Shown here: positions 33,148 to 36,924 of the stretch, piece after piece
Position numbering within the stretch: position 1 is the stretch's first letter
How the letters are laid out: every line of letters begins with the position of its first letter
NCBI GenBank assembly: GCA_050011895.1
Contig: JBEKIF010000044.1
Span: 1 to 36,924, forward strand
From: DATBGO01 sp050011895
GTDB lineage: Bacteria > Actinomycetota > Actinomycetes > Streptosporangiales > Streptosporangiaceae
Direction of reading: 5' to 3'
DNA length: 36,924 bases
Made by a program: the position numbers and the translations under genes
Notes under the pieces: model-generated
The model's input: only the letters and a program-made list of their open reading frames with translations
Database searches by the model: none
What the model was told of the DNA's origin: nothing

Positions 33148-35315
33148 GATGGGCCCGGTTTGGTGATGATGACGGGCACCGGGGCGTTCTGGTAGCCGGA
33201 CCTGCCGCAGACTCCAGCGCCGCGGACGACGCTGGTGTCATTGGGTTGGGCCTGCAGCGCCGCGATCTCCAGGCGCATGCTGCGTGCTTCGGCCAGGCGC
33301 TGTTCCAGCCAGATATTGTTCTCGCTCATCGGCTCGCCATAGCGGGCCTGGTGCTGGGCTTTGCGGTGCTCGATCAACTGCTCGGTATCGGTGAGCTGGC
33401 GGCGGATCTCGGGCAGGTGAGAGCGGTCAGTGGCGAAGTGGTCGCAGCCGTGGCAGGCGTTGCCCTTATCGCACGAGCGGGTCGGCGGGAGCAGGCAGTA
33501 CCCGTTGGGCAGCACCCTGTCGGTGCGGCGGTCCAGCTGCAGCAGATCGAGCATGTCCCGGCGGTCCATGCCGACCGCCCGGCCATCCCGGCCGATCTTG
33601 GCCATCGCCAGGAATTCCCGTTCGGCGGTGCTGGCCAGGGTCGCGGCATACCTCATGCTCATCTCGGGTGAGCGATGACCGAGGTAACGCTGCACGACGT
33701 GGACCGGGGCGCCAGCGTTGAGCAAGGTCGTGGCCTTGGTATGACGCAGGCGGTGACTGTGGGAGTAGCTCAGGGGCCGCCCGCTGGCGTCCCGCAGCGC
33801 CAGCACTGCGCTGAGCTTGCGCAATACTCCGTCGTAATGGCTGGTCACCCAGGTCCGGGTGCCCTTGCGGTTCCCGGCGAGCTTAGGGAACAGGTAGCGT
33901 ACCGTCCCGTCTGGCCCAAGACCCCAGCGCTGGCGCACCCAGGCTTGCTGCTCGCGGACGATCTGGACGACATCGGCACCGACCAGGATGGTCACCGGCG
34001 CCCCGTCAATCTTGGTCTGCTGGTAGCGCAGCCGGGCCACCATCCCGCCTTCGGGGACGGCGGCCGGGTCGACGCCGGGGATGCTGGAGAGCGGGTCGAA
34101 GTCCATCAACAGCACTTCGGCGGCGCGCCGGCCGGTCAGCGCCTGGATCAGCCAGGCCCGCATCATCGCCGGCTGGCCGAGCCCGGCTACCTCGACGGGC
34201 TGGCCCCTGCGGGTCACGGTCATGACCTGGTCGCGGGGCAGGCCCAGCAGCTCCACGTATTGCAGCATGCGGGTCAGGTCGGTGTCGCTGATGTAGTTGC
34301 GTTCGTCGGCTTGCCGGATCGCCCGTTCCGCGCGGAGCTCATCGCTGCGGTAGAGCCGGGCGTGGCTGTCGGTCAGCGCCAGCCACCGGTCATCACCGGT
34401 GGCGGTGGCGGCATCGGCCCGGCAGTCATTCATCAGCCCGTAGAAGTTACCGAGGAACCGCAGGGTGCGGGCGACCGACCGCGCGTTGAGCGGGCCGCCG
34501 CGAGCGCGGCCATGAGCTGGTCGTTCTCGCCGCCACTGGTTCAGGAACGCCCTGAACTCCAGGGCCAGCGCCCGCAGCTGTGATGGGTCGTCGACCAGGG
34601 CGGGATGGCCGATACCGCGGGTCAGGGCGAACTCGCCGAAGCGGGCGGCGAACACATGCACCTGCAGCACCGTTGACCAGGTGAGCTGCCCGGCTTCGAG
34701 CTGAAGGTGAGTGTAGAACTTGACGCCCTCACGCAGCCAGGGCGGCGCGATGTTGTCCCAGCGGACCGAGGCGTCCCCGTGAGGTTCATGGTCGCGATGA
34801 GGGATCCGCGTGTCGAACCGCAGGCACCACAGATCGTGTTTCCACCACGGGGCGTCGCTGTAGTGGACGGCCAGCCGGGGCAGCATCCCCCGCAGCGCAG
34901 TCTCGGCCCGTTCACGGGTCGCTGCGGCAGCGAGCCTGCCGTGGGCGGCGTGGAACGCCCGCGCCCACGCCGCCGACCACTCGGTCAGGGTCAGGTCGGC
35001 GAATGAGCGCACCCCGGGACGGTGCTGTACGACTCCAGCCGCGATGGCCGCCCACTGATTCCATTCACTGGTGTTGATCACGCGCTCACCGTTGGCGTGG
35101 CAGGTGGCCACCCACCAGGAGATCTCGCGCTGCATCGCAAGCGGGAGCATCCCGGTGCGCAGCACCACCCGCGATGACGAGCCGCAAACCTCAGCGAGCA
35201 CGGGATCAGCCGGATCGAACGTGGTCCCAGTGAACACTGCCGGGAGACCGGCGGCCAGCTCCTGACTGCGGTCCGCCGCGCTGGTGACGGCCTGAAGGCG
35301 AGGCGGCTCAGTCAT
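33144..35315 (-). CDS. tnpB: TnpB-like tyrosine recombinase (723 aa)
   Basis: ATG at 35315 overlaps tnpA by eight bases. Catalytic features of the tyrosine recombinase family are visible: the first Arg in TGRRAAEVLLMDF, the HxxR box HRLRHTKATTLLNAG, GHRSPEMSMRYAAT with the Tyr nucleophile. Past the catalytic domain lies a Cys/His-rich segment (CLLPPTRSCDKGNACHGCDH) that may bind zinc and is typical of TnpB proteins, followed by a helical tail. The large N-terminal region (~1-330) would bind DNA. It cuts and rejoins the element ends together with TnpA. Confidence 0.9.
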   Translation of the reverse strand: MTEPPRLQAVTSAADRSQELAAGLPAVFTGTTFDPADPVLAEVCGSSSRVVLRTGMLPLAMQREISWWVATCHANGERVINTSEWNQWAAIAAGVVQHRPGVRSFADLTLTEWSAAWARAFHAAHGRLAAAATRERAETALRGMLPRLAVHYSDAPWWKHDLWCLRFDTRIPHRDHEPHGDASVRWDNIAPPWLREGVKFYTHLQLEAGQLTWSTVLQVHVFAARFGEFALTRGIGHPALVDDPSQLRALALEFRAFLNQWRRERPAHGRARGGPLNARSVARTLRFLGNFYGLMNDCRADAATATGDDRWLALTDSHARLYRSDELRAERAIRQADERNYISDTDLTRMLQYVELLGLPRDQVMTVTRRGQPVEVAGLGQPAMMRAWLIQALTGRRAAEVLLMDFDPLSSIPGVDPAAVPEGGMVARLRYQQTKIDGAPVTILVGADVVQIVREQQAWVRQRWGLGPDGTVRYLFPKLAGNRKGTRTWVTSHYDGVLRKLSAVLALRDASGRPLSYSHSHRLRHTKATTLLNAGAPVHVVQRYLGHRSPEMSMRYAATLASTAEREFLAMAKIGRDGRAVGMDRRDMLDLLQLDRRTDRVLPNGYCLLPPTRSCDKGNACHGCDHFATDRSHLPEIRRQLTDTEQLIEHRKAQHQARYGEPMSENNIWLEQRLAEARSMRLEIAALQAQPNDTSVVRGAGVCGRSGYQNAPVPVIITKPGPS

Positions 35316-36507
35316 CTGCGCTGGTCTCCCAGCCGCGCCAGCCCGCGCAGAAGGTGCGCCAGCCGGCCAGCGTCCGCAGTTCGGCGTCCTCGGTCACCCA
35401 GCCATACAGGTTCAAGGTCGTCTGGATGTCGGCATGCCCGAGCCGGCGCATCACGACGTGCTCACGGGCACCCGACAGGAGCAAGGCCGAGGCGTGCGTG
35501 TGGCGAAACCAGTGCGGTGTCCACCCGGCGGGCACAGCCGTGCCGAGCTTGCGTTTCAAGGCAGCGACCTGATCGTAGACGCTCTCGGGGCGCAGCGGCG
35601 CCAGCCACTGGCCGCGGTGCAGGTTGACGAACACGAAGTGGTTCGCCAGATCCACCAGCCGGTGGGCGTCAGCATCACACAGCTGCCAGACGTACTCGCT
35701 GTGCAGGCGTTCCAGCTCGTCGCTGATGTAGATCCGCCGGTACCGGCCGCTCTTGCACCGCACCCCAGCCGGATGGTCCTGGCGCGGGACGACCTCAATG
35801 AACGGGGTTCCGCCCCGCCCGGCGTGCCAGTCGCAGTGCCGGGTGGACAGCACCTCGCCGAGCCTCATGCCGGTCTCGGCGAGGGCGGCGAACAGCAGCC
35901 GGTCACGCACCGAACCTGACCAGTCCCCGGACGCTGGATCCCACCGCGCGCACCCGTCCACGATGGCCTCCACCTGCCCGGGAGTCAGCAGCGGCACCGG
36001 CCTGGCGGCCGTGCGGCGAACCCGCACCGCCGGGCCAGACCGCTCCCGGCCTCGCTGCAGATGCACCAGTCCGGGAACGTAGCGCCCGCCCTGGCTGCTC
36101 ATCCGGTAGAGCCGCCCGGCCACCGGCACCTGGTGAACATCGGCGTGGTAGCGGTAGAACGACAACACTGCCGTGACCCTCGCCGCGACCGTCGACTCCG
36201 CTGGCCCGCTGGCCTTCTCACCGGCCGGCAGCAGCCGCGTCACCCCGGCGGGCTCACCCGACCGCAACGACGCCACGAACGCCACGAACGCCGGCAGGCT
36301 CACCGCATCCCAGGCGGTTGCAGCCGTGGCCAGGTACTCCCACGACCGTGCCAGCGACGTCGCGTAGGACCGGACCGTGTTCGGAGAGGACTGCTGGGCC
36401 ACCCGCAGAAACTCCAGGTATTCCTCGACGGGGCCGGCCGGAAGATGGTCCTCACCCACCACCGTCCAGGTCCGCTGCCCGTCGAGCATGACACGCTGCA
36501 CCCCCAT
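35308..36507 (-). CDS. tnpA: TnpA-like tyrosine recombinase (399 aa)
   Basis: ATG at 36507. An N-terminal SAM-like core-binding domain (VEEYLEFLRVAQQSSPNTVR, SYATSLARSWEYLA) precedes a catalytic domain with AETGMRLGEVLSTRH (Arg I), KSGRYRRIYI (Lys), HWFRHTHASALLLSGA (HxxRH) and RRLGHADIQTTLNLYGWV (His and Tyr nucleophile). All catalytic residues are present, so the enzyme looks active. First gene of the three-gene operon; a promoter would lie in the 130-base right end. Confidence 0.92.
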   Translation of the reverse strand: MGVQRVMLDGQRTWTVVGEDHLPAGPVEEYLEFLRVAQQSSPNTVRSYATSLARSWEYLATAATAWDAVSLPAFVAFVASLRSGEPAGVTRLLPAGEKASGPAESTVAARVTAVLSFYRYHADVHQVPVAGRLYRMSSQGGRYVPGLVHLQRGRERSGPAVRVRRTAARPVPLLTPGQVEAIVDGCARWDPASGDWSGSVRDRLLFAALAETGMRLGEVLSTRHCDWHAGRGGTPFIEVVPRQDHPAGVRCKSGRYRRIYISDELERLHSEYVWQLCDADAHRLVDLANHFVFVNLHRGQWLAPLRPESVYDQVAALKRKLGTAVPAGWTPHWFRHTHASALLLSGAREHVVMRRLGHADIQTTLNLYGWVTEDAELRTLAGWRTFCAGWRGWETSADD

Positions 36508-36637
36508 GCCCGCAGATCATGCCGACGTCACCGACGTTGGTGTGGGACCTTGGATAACGACACGCTGACGTGCGGAAACAGCTACTCAGGCCACGTTGGC
36601 TGACGTTACGGACGGGTGGCTGGGAACCCCGGATAGA
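36508..36637 (-). other. Right end of the Tn554-like element, putative recombinase sites and promoter
   Basis: A non-coding 130-base end rich in repeated ACGT(T)-centred motifs: GACGTCACCGACGTTGGTG at 36523-36541, CACGTTGGCTGACGTTACGG at 36592-36611. These spaced repeats suit recombinase-binding arms; a promoter for tnpA must lie here as well. Confidence 0.45.
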
Positions 36638-36815
36638 TCGAGGATCAGCACGGCGGGGCGGGCGAGTTCGCCGAGGCGTTTGTGCCAGGTGTGGTCGGCG
36701 TGGCCGCCGGCGAGGTGGGCCAGGGCGCGGCTGGTCTTGAGGAACCGGACGTCGGCGCCGTGGCGGATGGCGAGGTGGCCGAGGGCCTGGGCGACGTGGC
36801 TTTTGCCGAGGCCGG
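36638..36815 (-). pseudogene. istB: IstB-like ATPase, N-terminal half with Walker A (interrupted)
   Basis: The minus strand reads GLGKSHVAQALGHLAIRHGA, DVRFLKTSRALAHLAGGHAD, KRLGELARPAVLILD, that is, the IstB P-loop region up to Walker B, then runs into the Tn554-like element. Upstream of GLGKS the IstB similarity is lost at about 36815, so the gene was already truncated at its 5' end. The ORF start at 36888 is therefore not native. Confidence 0.75.
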
Positions 36816-36828
36816 GAGAGAAGGCGAC

Positions 36829-36924
36829 AGACTGCAACATCTTCGTGCGGTGCTGCCGTGCGAGGTGCGGGTTATCTCGAAGACGCATCCGCTGTCGGGG
36901 CGGCTGGTGGCGGCCCGGTCGTTC
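36829..36924 (+). CDS. Partial DUF5372-like ORF at the window edge
   Basis: The plus frame reads AVLPCEVRVISKTHPLSGRL, VAARSF to the end of the window with no stop. The VISKTHPLSGR opening resembles the VTHPFHPLSGR start of the protein at 31696-31980. A possible start is GTG at 36850. Too little is visible to be sure. Confidence 0.35.

Larger units (their letters stand above)
32628..36637 (-). mobile_element. Tn554-like element (tnpA-tnpB-tnpC) inserted in istB
   Basis: About 4.0 kb lying between the two halves of istB. It contains three overlapping minus-strand genes in the order tnpA, tnpB, tnpC, as in Tn554. There is no DDE transposase and no resistance cargo. Imperfect inverted ends TATCTGGTGTT (32632-32642) and TATCCGGGGTT (minus strand, 36635-36625) match at 9 of 11 bases. 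The only shared bases at the junctions are TC, so the target was duplicated by at most two bases, as expected of tyrosine-recombinase integration. Confidence 0.85.

Overview
This window comes from a high-GC actinomycete (order Streptomycetales/Frankiales-like gene content). The coding DNA is strongly GC-rich in third codon positions, start codons are often GTG, and the insertion sequences and the SARP-type regulator are of actinobacterial type. No rRNA, complete tRNA or housekeeping gene is present, so the genus cannot be fixed. The window is an accessory region: one large phage-tail-like operon set between two zones of decayed mobile elements.

Left zone (1-3.8 kb): the frameshifted remains of a secreted beta-sandwich repeat protein with 324-bp repeats, an internally deleted insertion-sequence fossil, two small unrecognised genes, an intact IS481/IS3-like transposase (2011-3090), and two transposase fragments.

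Central island (3.8-31.4 kb): a 17-gene minus-strand operon, read from 27716 down to 5976, for an extracellular contractile injection system (eCIS; Afp/PVC/Streptomyces-CIS type). In order it encodes the sheath, inner tube, a double-CxxC protein, a proline-rich protein, a DUF4255 tube-terminator protein, a two-domain AAA+ ATPase, a 94-aa protein, an Afp7-like tube adaptor, a LysM-like protein, a gp27-like hub, a separate gp5-like OB-fold spike, a PAAR-like tip, a gp25-like wedge, two large baseplate-J proteins, a P2-gpI-like/beta-helix protein and a DUF6519/beta-helix fibre-like protein. Most junctions are 4-bp ATGA/GTGA overlaps. A strong hairpin pair lies past the last gene. Beyond it is a compositionally distinct DUF4157 (HExxH) protein, the best candidate for eCIS cargo. 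Upstream of the operon are an IS3-family element, the stump of a second DUF4157 gene, and a SARP/BTAD regulator with two consecutive TTA codons, which would place it under bldA-type control if the host is a Streptomyces. I see no tape-measure protein and only one sheath and one classical tube gene, so the locus is either a reduced eCIS or lost part of its 5' end near the IS3 insertion.

Right zone (31.4-36.9 kb): an IS481-like fragment, a DUF5372-like gene, a transposase-associated fragment, and an IS21-type istB gene cut in two by a complete 4-kb Tn554-like element (tyrosine recombinases TnpA and TnpB plus small TnpC) whose junctions can be read almost to the base.
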